From contig JANQSD010000010.1 in NCBI GenBank assembly GCA_028284225.1, positions 1-57,275 on the forward strand: a stretch of 57,275 nucleotides of DNA, given 5' to 3'. This document shows positions 17,876 to 27,478 of this stretch, one piece after another (position 1 is the stretch's first letter; each line of letters begins with the position of its first letter). A program made the translations under genes and the position numbers. A model generated the notes under the pieces. The model had not been told where the DNA came from. It did not search any database and saw only the letters and a list, made by a program, of their open reading frames with translations. The stretch comes from Arenicellales bacterium. Lineage in GTDB: Bacteria; Pseudomonadota; Gammaproteobacteria; Arenicellales; JAHEKD01.

Positions 17876-18900
17876 TATTGATCAGTTGCTGTGAGTTTAG
17901 AAATTGCTCGGTCTACTGATGAGACCTTAATGTCATTTAGGCAGTTTAAATGTCCAAGTGGGCAATCCCGTTTGAAACAAGGCCCGCAATCCGGCTGTAA
18001 CCAAATAATTTCGAGCTTATCGGTAAGCGGAGGTGTCATTTTCGGGCTGGATGAGCCATAAATTGCGACTACCGGCCTCTGCAGTGCTGCAGCGAGATGC
18101 ATCAATCCCGAATCGTTTGTCACTACCACTGTAGCCAGACTCATGAGGTCAATAGCTTGAACCAGGCTCGTTTTTCCCGCTATATTTTGGCAAACATTTT
18201 TTGATAAAGCATTGATTACATTGCATATTTCTTTATCCTTTTCTGACCCCATCAACCATACTTGCCATCCTTGTGTCGCCCTGGCCTGAGCTATCACCGC
18301 ATAATGCTGAACCGGCCAACGCTTAGCGCTGCCGTATTCTGCTCCCGGACATAAGATGAGTAGTGGTTTACTGGTTTCATAATCCCAGAGTTGGGCAGTC
18401 GCTTGAACAGATGCATGATCTACCGTCAGTTTTGGCCAAGGACACTCATCAAAACTAACCTGCCGACCCGATAAACCGACGAACCGTTGTACAGTCGTTG
18501 GCAATTGCTGCTTATCAAGTTTGTGAATATCATTTATTAGTCCATATCGCTGCTCACCCAAATAAGCTGTTCGCTTGGGAATCCCGGCAAAAAAGGGTAT
18601 TAAGGCAGACTTCAATGATCCGGGTAATATAATGGCCTGATCATAAGCACCTTGCTTGAGCTGCGAGGCCAATTGTAAGCGTGAGCGTATATTTAGTTTG
18701 CCATGTCCAACCGGCATTTCAATAGCTGCATTCACTTGCGGCATTCGATCAAGTATCGGGTGTGTCCAGGCAGGTGCCAATACTGAAATTTCACTATCTG
18801 CTTGACTTTGTTTAATGGCTTTAAACAAGCTTTGTGCCATAATCATGTCACCAACCCAACTTGGGCCGACGACTAATACTCGCTGTGAAATTCCTGACAT
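17875..18900 (-). CDS. waaF: LPS heptosyltransferase II
   Basis: GT9 enzyme that adds the second heptose to the inner core. The 341 residues open with Val-Val-Gly-Pro-Ser-Trp-Val-Gly-Asp-Met, typical of WaaF, and contain the Thr-Asn-Asp-Ser-Gly-Leu-Met-His-Leu-Ala motif. Two cysteine pairs near the C-terminus (Cys-Gly-Pro-Cys and Asp-Cys-Pro) are common in WaaF. It is the first gene of the waaF-waaC pair. Its 5' end overlaps the 5' end of the divergent lyase gene. Confidence 0.93.
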   Translation of the reverse strand: MSGISQRVLVVGPSWVGDMIMAQSLFKAIKQSQADSEISVLAPAWTHPILDRMPQVNAAIEMPVGHGKLNIRSRLQLASQLKQGAYDQAIILPGSLKSALIPFFAGIPKRTAYLGEQRYGLINDIHKLDKQQLPTTVQRFVGLSGRQVSFDECPWPKLTVDHASVQATAQLWDYETSKPLLILCPGAEYGSAKRWPVQHYAVIAQARATQGWQVWLMGSEKDKEICNVINALSKNVCQNIAGKTSLVQAIDLMSLATVVVTNDSGLMHLAAALQRPVVAIYGSSSPKMTPPLTDKLEIIWLQPDCGPCFKRDCPLGHLNCLNDIKVSSVDRAISKLTATDQ

Positions 18901-21900
18901 CTTGCCTGTTGATTTTGTTTTGTTTAGTTACCGATATTTGTGTCGCCGTAACTATATCAGAATTAAAGCCTGTGCATTCTCGCCCTTTTTTACTTCCCCA
19001 GACAGAAAAAAAACAGCTATTAAATCTCATCGCAACTAAAGACTGGGCTAAGCAGGAATTCAAACGTCTTCAGGATAAGGCTGAACAAGGAGATGGATAT
19101 AGTGCGGCTTTTTTGTTTGCACTGACGGACGAACAACATTATCTTGAAATTGCCAAAACCTGGTTGCGGGAATTTGCAAACAGAGGCGGTGACTTGGGTG
19201 TACGTGCACTCAATGCTAACGATGAGTTTTTTAATCAGGGCATGCCCTGGCTGGGTGATGTTTTTTATCAAACCAACAGCAACTACCTTGAAGTGTTTGA
19301 TTACATCTACACTCAGCTTAGCCCGACTGAAAAAACAAGCATCTTAAAAGGCATTACTGCCTCGGCTGATTTTCGCCAGAAATCCATGGACGCCTGGTGG
19401 CAAACAGCAAATCTGGTTTTCAAACCTACGTCCATGGTTGCGATTGCAGGATTAGTCACCCAAGACCCCAAGTATCTTGACTGGGGATTTTTTCGTAAAC
19501 CCGGTTCCCATCTGGGGGGGTACTTTTCAGTGCTTGACTCAATCTTGAAAGACAACGGCCCCTGGTATGAAGCACCGATTTATGCCATCAGTCATCTGCC
19601 TTTATATCAGTCTTTAAAAATCTCGGATTTTTTATCCCGAATGACCGGTCAAGACTGGTTTAATCGAAAATTAAATAACGGCAGCAGTGTACGTGGTTTA
19701 ATGGATTACTATATTAATACCACCTACCCGGCAGAACTACGCGCAGATGGAAAGCGTGACTATCGTATCTTGACTTATGGTGACGGTGCAACCGGGCAAC
19801 GCGGTGATTTATATTTAACCAATCATAATAGTCTGCAACGAAACTTGGTTAATGAGTTGGCGCTTGCGTATAAAGTTTCTAAGGACCCTGATTATGCAGC
19901 ATTCTTAAACCGTTCCCCAGACTATCAGCCTGATTTATTCACCAAACCTGAGATTCCTGCTTCACCATTATTGCCCAAAGCCCCTAGTTCTATCTGGCCG
20001 GATTTTGGGCTTGCTTTTTTACGCTCTGACGACAGTCGCAATTACTGGACCAATCCAAACTCAATAGCTGCTTCGCTATTATTTCGTCAGGGTTACGGAC
20101 ATGGTCACGCAGACGCACTTTCAATAACCTTGTTTGGAGCCGGTCAGCTTTTTTATCCTGATTACAATGCTATTCAATACGAAAATCCGGCCATCGGCTG
20201 GACCGCAAGCAGTGTTGCGCATAATACAGTTGTAGTTGATGGCAATAACAGTTCAATACCTGATAATGTACAGACTAAACACGAATTCAAGGACGATTTT
20301 AGATTCGTACAGGCTCAAGTGGATGAACCGTTGGGCATAAGTAAACGGCGTACACTAGCACTGACATCAGATTATTTGCTCGATGTGTTTCACCTTAAAA
20401 GCCTGATACCCAGAACCTATGACTATTTACTTCACAGCTTCGGTGCAATCGAAACTGAAGATTCAACCCGATATGCCTCCGGCGAACCCTTTAGTAAACG
20501 CTATAAAAATATTACCGATTTCGCAACCGCTACACACAATGGTTTATGGCAACTTGATTTTGTTATCGATTCATTAAAAAAGCAGCAAAACGTAAAACGA
20601 ATTACTGAAAAGTTTACTGATACTAATAATACACAAACAAAACTGGATCAAGAATTTGGATTGATCGGCACAGCTGGATTTAATCCGGCAAAACTCAATT
20701 TCAAAATGGCCGCTCATCCGAATACGAAAGTTGGGCTAGGTGAAGACGAATATGGCTTGAGTTTTTTAGCTGCCCGGCGCGAAAACACTAAACAAACTAC
20801 ATTCGCCACATTACATAGTCCATCTTACAAGCATCAACAAGCCTCGCAAAACAACGATTTGGAAACCTTATTTGAGTCTAATTTAGGAACCTTAATAAAA
20901 GTAACTTCTGATCAATATATCGATATACATGCAATCAGTTTCCAGGATGATAAAACCCATCTTTATGATTCGATTAATAAGCTGGGTGTTGAATTTACTG
21001 ATTATGCTCTGATTAGAATCCGTAAAGCAGATGAACTAGTTTCGACTTATGGTGAGCTTGGTGCCTATTCCATCGCTGCCAACCTGATCGGAACAAAGCA
21101 GGACTTGCATAGTGCTGATTACCGGCCAATAACACTCACTAGCAATGAGAAAACGGCTGATTTCATACAGGTTAATGTTTCTCCACAGATATTAGTGCTA
21201 AAGGATTTTGCAGACTCAACATTTACCCTGTCTATAACTAATAAGACAAATAAAACCTTGTCAGCGAATATTACTCTGCCTGAAAGTTCCGATTTTGCTA
21301 TCCCACAAAAACAATATGTCATAAATCAAATTCCCGCCTATCAAACTGTACATCAACGAATCACGCTGGGGCGGTATAAAAAAGTCGCTTCAGCCGATGT
21401 ATTACCATTACAAATCAGGATAAATAATTCGAATGAGATTGTTGAGCATGGCATTATGGTAAGTGTCGGGCCGGGGCTTATTCGTCAATTTGAGCAACTC
21501 GAAGCACCCGTATATAGAGTTCATACCTACGACTCAAAATTCGATTTTTCCATGCGTCATAGTCTGATTAACCGAATCACTGATGATTATGGCGAGGTCC
21601 TATTCGCCGGAGCAAGTCTGTTTGATCTATCCGATGGCAAAACCATTATTTCGCCAACCATCGATAATATTGAAAAATCCTACACCTGGGCGGATCAAAA
21701 CAATGTCAGCATTATCAGTGAGGTCAATAATTTAATCCGCTGGCATACATTAACTATTCAAAATCGATTCTATGTAAAACTGGACAACGTTTATACCCGA
21801 TTAAATCAGGTGTTTTTTGTTTTTGACAAACGCAACCAGAATTTCAACTGGCAGAATGCCGCTGTATTAGCAACTAATAAGTCCATGTTCTTGTCCCAAG

Positions 21901-22100
21901 CAAATTCGGAAAATTTAAATACTAACGCAATCGAAATCCCTTTTGCCAACTCCGACAAGAGTTTATGCATCAAAACAATACATACAAAACAGTGGCGTAA
22001 CAACGATGACAATTTATCCTTTCCATTAACGCGGAATGATAACGATCAGTTTGGATTCGGCATTTGTGATCAGGGTTCATTAGTGACCTGGGCCAACTAA
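18885..22100 (+). CDS. Secreted heparinase II/III-like polysaccharide lyase
   Basis: A protein of about 1070 residues. After a signal peptide comes an (alpha/alpha) toroid domain (about 20-380) with an Asn-Gly-Pro-Trp-Tyr-Glu-Ala segment. A heparinase II/III beta-sandwich domain follows, with Tyr-Gly-His-Gly-His-Ala-Asp-Ala and Val-Ala-His-Asn-Thr-Val-Val-Val-Asp, the typical catalytic/metal region. The last 350 residues are beta-rich and unassigned. Such enzymes cleave uronic-acid polymers (alginate, heparin-like). I chose GTG 18885, which starts directly at the signal peptide. TTG 18861 is also open, and neither has a good ribosome site. Both starts overlap divergent waaF. It ends 21 bp inside the convergent lipoprotein gene. 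Confidence 0.8.
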   Translation: MKFLTSCLLILFCLVTDICVAVTISELKPVHSRPFLLPQTEKKQLLNLIATKDWAKQEFKRLQDKAEQGDGYSAAFLFALTDEQHYLEIAKTWLREFANRGGDLGVRALNANDEFFNQGMPWLGDVFYQTNSNYLEVFDYIYTQLSPTEKTSILKGITASADFRQKSMDAWWQTANLVFKPTSMVAIAGLVTQDPKYLDWGFFRKPGSHLGGYFSVLDSILKDNGPWYEAPIYAISHLPLYQSLKISDFLSRMTGQDWFNRKLNNGSSVRGLMDYYINTTYPAELRADGKRDYRILTYGDGATGQRGDLYLTNHNSLQRNLVNELALAYKVSKDPDYAAFLNRSPDYQPDLFTKPEIPASPLLPKAPSSIWPDFGLAFLRSDDSRNYWTNPNSIAASLLFRQGYGHGHADALSITLFGAGQLFYPDYNAIQYENPAIGWTASSVAHNTVVVDGNNSSIPDNVQTKHEFKDDFRFVQAQVDEPLGISKRRTLALTSDYLLDVFHLKSLIPRTYDYLLHSFGAIETEDSTRYASGEPFSKRYKNITDFATATHNGLWQLDFVIDSLKKQQNVKRITEKFTDTNNTQTKLDQEFGLIGTAGFNPAKLNFKMAAHPNTKVGLGEDEYGLSFLAARRENTKQTTFATLHSPSYKHQQASQNNDLETLFESNLGTLIKVTSDQYIDIHAISFQDDKTHLYDSINKLGVEFTDYALIRIRKADELVSTYGELGAYSIAANLIGTKQDLHSADYRPITLTSNEKTADFIQVNVSPQILVLKDFADSTFTLSITNKTNKTLSANITLPESSDFAIPQKQYVINQIPAYQTVHQRITLGRYKKVASADVLPLQIRINNSNEIVEHGIMVSVGPGLIRQFEQLEAPVYRVHTYDSKFDFSMRHSLINRITDDYGEVLFAGASLFDLSDGKTIISPTIDNIEKSYTWADQNNVSIISEVNNLIRWHTLTIQNRFYVKLDNVYTRLNQVFFVFDKRNQNFNWQNAAVLATNKSMFLSQANSENLNTNAIEIPFANSDKSLCIKTIHTKQWRNNDDNLSFPLTRNDNDQFGFGICDQGSLVTWAN

Positions 22101-23594
22101 CCATAGTCCCTTGCTTGATAACTCTTGATTCACTTTTAATAGCTGCATGCCGGCAAAATCATAGTCCAGCCCTTTAACATTAAGTCTCAGTGGTTTTTCA
22201 GCAACGATATGATCAGCGATTTTTTCATCAGCTTCGAGATTAGCAGTGACTCTCCAGAGCTGCTGCCCATCAGCTAATTTGATCTTGGTAATCAACAGTT
22301 GGTCAAACCAGTTTGCCAGTTCACTGGTTTCAAATCTGATGTTTCTACTGTTGATCAGGCTATTTACCTGCTGAATTAAGTCGTTTAGCAAACGGTTATT
22401 ATCCGGCTCAAAGTCCTTCAATTCTGCCGGATTCCAGTACAGTAAATAATCGACACCCGATAATAAGATATGAAATATCAATTCTTGGTAATAATCATTA
22501 TTGTGTAAGTGACCATTACTGAAGCCCTTATAAGCCACCCAGGGTGAGATCGGCACTTCTGAGGATACCAACATGGCCCTGAGCTTGTTCACTGCAAAAC
22601 GAAACGCATTATAAGGCGTGACCGGGTACGGTCGGTCTGCAAGTTTAATTTGAGTGGGCAAATCAACCCAACCGTAAATTTCTCTGGATTGATGAGTGCC
22701 GACATGGATGCCATCGGTATATTTATGGCGATAGTAACCGTGAATATCCGGGAAATTCAATTCGGACTGTTGATAATAGTATCCATAGTTTGAGAAATCT
22801 GCCTGGGGAAAATATTTTTTCATTGGCTGATAAACCGCCTGCTCAATGTAAGCGGCCAAATGCTCCCAAACTAGTGCCGACCATTTAAGGTGGTTATCAT
22901 TTTCGTACCACTGGTTCAGGGTTTTCAAATCGTCAAAACCCAATCGCTCACGCCAGTGCGAAAATCGTTTGTCATTTTGAATAGCATCCAGATAGGCATC
23001 CAAGCCGCATGAAGCATAACTATTTTCAGCCAGCTCTCTTAAGTGCCAGTATGAAAACCCCTGCTCAAAATCAAGCACAAATACATCAAGTTCACCACCG
23101 GCATCAGAATAGGCTTTAAAAAATCTCTCAAAGCGTTGACGAACAAACTGGACTCCATTATCCCACCATAAACTTCGGTACGGTTTGAATCCTGCCTCAC
23201 TATTGCAACCTGCAATATCCCCTTGTTCTGTATACAGGAAGTCACCATTTCGTTGATAGGCCATACTACGGTGAATATCCCAGCTAAACAGTGCCCGGTG
23301 CCCTTGCGGCATTGCATCTGTTGCCGCTTTGGCTTGTGCTACCAGACGGTCTAAATCGTGAAAGTTATCTGCCCGAAGCCAATAAAAAGGAATTATATTT
23401 TGCTCTTGTGGCGTTGTTTCAGACCAACTATAAGCAACAAAGTTGTTGGGCTCATGCTCTTGTTCACAGGCGGAGAATAATAAACAGATCAGCAGCAAGA
23501 AAATGACTTTGAAGCTGGAATTTACTGATATAAGGCGGGAACCACAGCGATCCTTCCCAGGATTCAACGTCAGGTAAATGTTTGATCCCAGCAT
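22080..23594 (-). CDS. Lipoprotein, glycoside-hydrolase-like
   Basis: A 504-residue protein with a basic stretch, a hydrophobic segment and a lipobox Leu-Phe-Ser-Ala-Cys near residue 43, so it is a likely outer-membrane lipoprotein. The body is rich in Trp and Tyr. It has acidic strand ends (Phe-Val-Leu-Asp-Phe-Glu-Gln) like a TIM-barrel glycoside hydrolase with a catalytic Asp/Glu pair, but I cannot name the family. The start at 23594 overlaps glnE by 25 bp. The signal peptide suggests the true start may be slightly later. Its 3' end overlaps the lyase gene tail to tail, which suggests a shared polysaccharide role. Confidence 0.65.
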   Translation of the reverse strand: MLGSNIYLTLNPGKDRCGSRLISVNSSFKVIFLLLICLLFSACEQEHEPNNFVAYSWSETTPQEQNIIPFYWLRADNFHDLDRLVAQAKAATDAMPQGHRALFSWDIHRSMAYQRNGDFLYTEQGDIAGCNSEAGFKPYRSLWWDNGVQFVRQRFERFFKAYSDAGGELDVFVLDFEQGFSYWHLRELAENSYASCGLDAYLDAIQNDKRFSHWRERLGFDDLKTLNQWYENDNHLKWSALVWEHLAAYIEQAVYQPMKKYFPQADFSNYGYYYQQSELNFPDIHGYYRHKYTDGIHVGTHQSREIYGWVDLPTQIKLADRPYPVTPYNAFRFAVNKLRAMLVSSEVPISPWVAYKGFSNGHLHNNDYYQELIFHILLSGVDYLLYWNPAELKDFEPDNNRLLNDLIQQVNSLINSRNIRFETSELANWFDQLLITKIKLADGQQLWRVTANLEADEKIADHIVAEKPLRLNVKGLDYDFAGMQLLKVNQELSSKGLWLVGPGH

Positions 23595-26341
23595 TCCTGT
23601 ACACGCTCCATCAACTCACCAACGTTATTATCGTCTTCATCGGTGATAAGGTGATGTAATTTATATCGATTTTCCAGTTGCAGCAGCTGCGAATATACCT
23701 CGGCAAGTAACCTGGCCTGGGATTCTTTTATTAATTTCTTCTGCTCAATAAAACTGATAATTCCATTAACACTGCGCTGTGTACACAGCTCGTCATGTTC
23801 AGATGCAAACAATAAAACAAAGTATTGACAGATAAATTCAATATCAATCATACCGCCGTGATCGGTTTTTTGCTTAAAACTGCTTTTTGATTTTTCAGCC
23901 ATTCGCATCCGCTCACGCATGGATACAATATCTTTTTTCAATTCAGCCTGCGATCTTGATGTCGTCAAAATCCCGGCTCTGATTTGCTCAAACTTCCCAT
24001 TAAGTGCAGATGTATCACTGATTAACCGTGCTTTCACCAGTGCCTGGTGCTCCCAGGTCCAGGCCTGTTCAACCTGATACTTTTTATATTGGGTCAAGGA
24101 CGATACCAATAAACCCGACTGACCACTGGGACGTAATCGTGTATCGACGTCATATAATTTGCCGGCAGCCGTTTGCATGTTCAACATGGTTATAATGCGT
24201 TGAACCAGCCTTGAAAAATAATAATCAACCCGAACAGATTTTCGCCCACCTTGTGTTTGCTCGGCCAGAATTTCATCGTCATAAATAAATACTAAATCCA
24301 GATCGGCATTATAGGAAAGTTCCCTGGACCCAAGTTTACCGTATGCGATCACCCCGAAATAATCAGCATTATCATCGGCTTGCGGCAAACCGAATTTGGG
24401 TTTAAGTTCCTGCTGGCAAAGGTGGACAACCTGATTGATGATTATTTCGGCCGTATTAGATATAAACCGGCGAATTTCAGCTGCTTGATATTGATGTTGT
24501 AAGTCAGCAATAGCAATTTGCAAAATACTGGAATGATGGATTTGCCGCAGAATGTCATGCTTGAGTTCAACATCAGATTCTTTTTCAATACGATTTGTGA
24601 TGAGTTGCTTTAGTTCGTCATTATTAAAAATATACTGATCTGTACGGGGATTAATCAAAGTATCCAACACAATCGGATGCCTGGCGATCCACTGGCTGAT
24701 CCAGGCACTGGCGGCGCAGAGCTGAACCAATTGACTACAGGCAACTGGAAATTGGTCAAGCAGTGATAAATAAGCTGTACGGCCGCCGATTGCCGATAAC
24801 ACAGACACAGTTCGGTTCAGGGTTTGCACCGGTTCGTTAGTGTTTGATACCAATTGCAATATTTTAGGCATTAACCGGTCGATATGTTGCCTGCCTTGTG
24901 ATTCCAAGGCTCGATAGGCTTTACTTTGAGCATATCCTTTAAGTGACGCGACCAGGTCTTTATTTGCATTTATCGTGATTTGCTCATTATCGGCCACAAC
25001 CTGCCGCCATAATAACTGCTTCTCATCCTCAGCCTTGTCAGCCTGTCTATCCGGGTGTAATTTAGTGAATTCATCGTGCACGAAATCCCTGTTAGCGTTT
25101 AGTTTTTGCTCAAACTCGTCTACATCAAAACCAAAACTTGCAGCCAATGCAACACGTTCATCCAGACTATCCGGCAGCTGGTGAGTCTGTTGATCATTTC
25201 TCATTTGCAAACGATGCTCAACCATCCGCAAGAACAAATAAGCCTGATAAAGCATCTTGACTGTTTTCAAGTCAATTTGCTGTGTTACAGCTAATGAATT
25301 TAACGCTTGTTTAAGTGAACGGGTTCTCAATTCGGGTTCTCTCCCACCCCTGACTAATTGATGACTTTGCACAATAAATTCTATTTCACGGATACCTCCC
25401 CGCCCCAGTTTTATATTTCTCTGCATGCCATGTTGCTGAATCTCCTTGTTAATCATATTTTTCATTTCTTCTAATGACTCATAGACACGGTAATCCAGAT
25501 ATTTCCTGTAGATAAAGGGTCTAAGTTGGGCTAGAAACAAATCGCCTTGCTGCTTATCACCCCCTGCAACTCTGGCTTTAATCCAGGCATATCGTTCCCA
25601 TTCACGCCCGTGAATTTGATAATAATTCTCCATCGCAGCAAATGACATGACCAAAGGACCACTTTGACCGTTGGGACGTAAACGCATATCAACTCGATAA
25701 ACAAAGCCATCGACGATAACGTTGTTGAGTGAATTAATAAGCGCCTGGCCGAGTTTGATAAAAAATTCATTGTTGCTTATGGATGAATGTCCATTGGTCA
25801 TACCGGTATCCGAATAAGCAAATATTAAGTCTATATCTGAGGAGAAATTAAGTTCACCACCACCTAATTTACCCATTGCAAAGACGACAAAACACGCCTT
25901 GTTTCCGTTCATTTCAGCAATAGGTTCACCAAAACGCTGATTGAGCCAATGTAAATGTTTTTCAGTGGCCACGTCGATTAAAGAATCAGCTAAGGATGAT
26001 AAATCACGCATTGACTCTTCTATATCAGCAACACCTGCCAATTCACGCCAAACAATGCGACACAGTTCAACGTGCCGAATTTGCCTTAAGATTAGATCAA
26101 AATTTTCCTTATCATCAATCGTAGCTGTGAGTGATAGAATTTTTTTTGTGAGTTGTTTTTCCGTATATCGGCTATCCAGGTCACCCGATTTAACCAGCTC
26201 GACAATCAGCTCAGGATATCGAGAAAAAGTCTTATTTACGAACTCGCTATATTCAAGAATTGAACTGGCTTGTTGGCTAAATCGCTGATCAGGCAATTTT
26301 TCCAACGCTGCCCGGATTTGTTCTGTAACTTGTTTGGCCAT
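23570..26341 (-). CDS. glnE: Glutamine synthetase adenylyltransferase/adenylyl-removing enzyme
   Basis: A bifunctional enzyme that adenylylates and deadenylylates GlnA on its regulatory tyrosine, under PII control. In the 923 residues there are two nucleotidyltransferase domains. The N-terminal one has Gly-Gly-Gly-Glu-Leu-Asn-Phe-Ser-Ser-Asp-Ile-Asp-Leu and the C-terminal one has Gly-Ser-Arg-Glu-Leu-Ser-Tyr-Asn-Ala-Asp-Leu-Asp-Leu, each followed by a helical GlnD-like domain. Length is slightly under the enteric protein. The target Tyr399 in GlnA (1573-2985) is present. It is coupled to the downstream lipoprotein gene by overlap. Confidence 0.95.
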   Translation of the reverse strand: MAKQVTEQIRAALEKLPDQRFSQQASSILEYSEFVNKTFSRYPELIVELVKSGDLDSRYTEKQLTKKILSLTATIDDKENFDLILRQIRHVELCRIVWRELAGVADIEESMRDLSSLADSLIDVATEKHLHWLNQRFGEPIAEMNGNKACFVVFAMGKLGGGELNFSSDIDLIFAYSDTGMTNGHSSISNNEFFIKLGQALINSLNNVIVDGFVYRVDMRLRPNGQSGPLVMSFAAMENYYQIHGREWERYAWIKARVAGGDKQQGDLFLAQLRPFIYRKYLDYRVYESLEEMKNMINKEIQQHGMQRNIKLGRGGIREIEFIVQSHQLVRGGREPELRTRSLKQALNSLAVTQQIDLKTVKMLYQAYLFLRMVEHRLQMRNDQQTHQLPDSLDERVALAASFGFDVDEFEQKLNANRDFVHDEFTKLHPDRQADKAEDEKQLLWRQVVADNEQITINANKDLVASLKGYAQSKAYRALESQGRQHIDRLMPKILQLVSNTNEPVQTLNRTVSVLSAIGGRTAYLSLLDQFPVACSQLVQLCAASAWISQWIARHPIVLDTLINPRTDQYIFNNDELKQLITNRIEKESDVELKHDILRQIHHSSILQIAIADLQHQYQAAEIRRFISNTAEIIINQVVHLCQQELKPKFGLPQADDNADYFGVIAYGKLGSRELSYNADLDLVFIYDDEILAEQTQGGRKSVRVDYYFSRLVQRIITMLNMQTAAGKLYDVDTRLRPSGQSGLLVSSLTQYKKYQVEQAWTWEHQALVKARLISDTSALNGKFEQIRAGILTTSRSQAELKKDIVSMRERMRMAEKSKSSFKQKTDHGGMIDIEFICQYFVLLFASEHDELCTQRSVNGIISFIEQKKLIKESQARLLAEVYSQLLQLENRYKLHHLITDEDDNNVGELMERVQECWDQTFT

Positions 26342-26345
26342 TTAC

Positions 26346-26514
26346 CCCGGATTATGCAATGGAATTTGTCGTGAGAGAGAAAAATGCGAAGATCAAGTGC
26401 GCCCGCAAAGACAGGACGGTGCATAGCCGCCCTATAGTGAGAACAAATTCCTGGGGACATACTTGAGATTGAAGCAGTTTTTCTTCAGGGCAGATTGGCA
26501 TTGCATAATCCGGG
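26346..26514. repeat. Nested inverted repeat, MITE-like
   Basis: Outer perfect 16-bp inverted repeats CCCGGATTATGCAATG (26346-26361) and CATTGCATAATCCGGG (26499-26514) enclose 137 bp. Inside, a second perfect pair GGAATTTGT (26361-26369) and ACAAATTCC (26443-26451) is nested. No coding frame was found. It fills most of the gap between glnE and the gspC-like gene. It may be a small non-autonomous transposable element or a structured RNA. The size and end symmetry favour the former. Confidence 0.55.
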
Positions 26515-26538
26515 TTCAAACCACAGAAGCAAATAATC

Positions 26539-27456
26539 TCAAAATACCGGCATCTTAAAATTCGGGCTGGCCGCAGCCTCGCCTTCTAGCTCTGGCTGGG
26601 GAGGAATCTGCCTGGAGTTTTGAGCATTATTATTTAAGCCTAATTCCGCCTGAATGTCTTGATCAAGCTCATCTTGCATTTGCTCTAATAACATCTGTTC
26701 CTCAATTTCTTCAGGTAGTGGAGGCTGTTCAACATTAACAGGCTCCGGTTGTGGCGGTACAAACGCGCCTTCAGGTGCAATTGCGTTCAAATATTCCAAC
26801 TCTTCAGGCAATTCCAATTCCGGTGGTAATTGCGGAATTTGATTAGCGCTTTGATTATTATTGGATCGATTTGTCCGCTGAACATTACCGGGTTTACCGC
26901 TGCTTTCCAAGCCAGGTCGTTTCATTGCGATTGTTTGCTCATTGCCGTTATTGTCTATAACTACACTTTCCAGCTCAACACTTTGCAATTTCACCTCGGG
27001 TTTACCCAAGTCTTCACCTACTTTATACAACTTCTCAGGTTTATTATCGACCTTTAAAACTGCAGCAGCATAATCCTCGTCGGCACTGGCCAATAATCCG
27101 GTAACAGTGACATTGATTTTGATCGGCTTAGGCTTGGGTTTTTGCGCCGGCTTAGGTTTGTTAGCCGCCTGCTGATTTTTTCTAGCGGCATTGTTAGCTG
27201 CTTTGCTGTTATTAGGCTTATTGACTGTTTTTTGTTTCACTGCAACTTTGACCTGGGGAGGTTGCCCAAACAAATGTGTTTTGGTCAATAACTGAACGTT
27301 AACCGGGTCCAACTCCACAATGGGATCGGCCGGTTCTAATGCCTGTGCTTCTCCCGGCAGCTTAAAATCATTGACAGCGCCATACACCGCATAAAGACAG
27401 AATAAACCTGCCAAGATGATCGCTAACTTACCTTTGTTTAACGTAAAATCCTGCAT
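26539..27456 (-). CDS. GspC-like type II secretion protein
   Basis: A 305-residue inner-membrane protein. A short cytoplasmic start is followed by one membrane segment (about 9-27). Next is a linker with Leu-Leu-Thr-Lys-Thr-His-Leu-Phe-Gly, the usual lead into GspC. Then comes a Lys/Pro/Asn-rich spacer and a homology-region domain (about 120-190) with Val-Thr-Gly-Leu-Leu-Ala-Ser, which contacts the GspD secretin in known systems. The C-terminal third is Pro/Glu/Gln-rich, with no PDZ domain. No other gsp genes are nearby, so this is an orphan locus. It could be a related periplasmic bridge protein. Confidence 0.7.
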   Translation of the reverse strand: MQDFTLNKGKLAIILAGLFCLYAVYGAVNDFKLPGEAQALEPADPIVELDPVNVQLLTKTHLFGQPPQVKVAVKQKTVNKPNNSKAANNAARKNQQAANKPKPAQKPKPKPIKINVTVTGLLASADEDYAAAVLKVDNKPEKLYKVGEDLGKPEVKLQSVELESVVIDNNGNEQTIAMKRPGLESSGKPGNVQRTNRSNNNQSANQIPQLPPELELPEELEYLNAIAPEGAFVPPQPEPVNVEQPPLPEEIEEQMLLEQMQDELDQDIQAELGLNNNAQNSRQIPPQPELEGEAAASPNFKMPVF

Positions 27457-27478
27457 TTTTCTAATCGTTAATAGTTAT

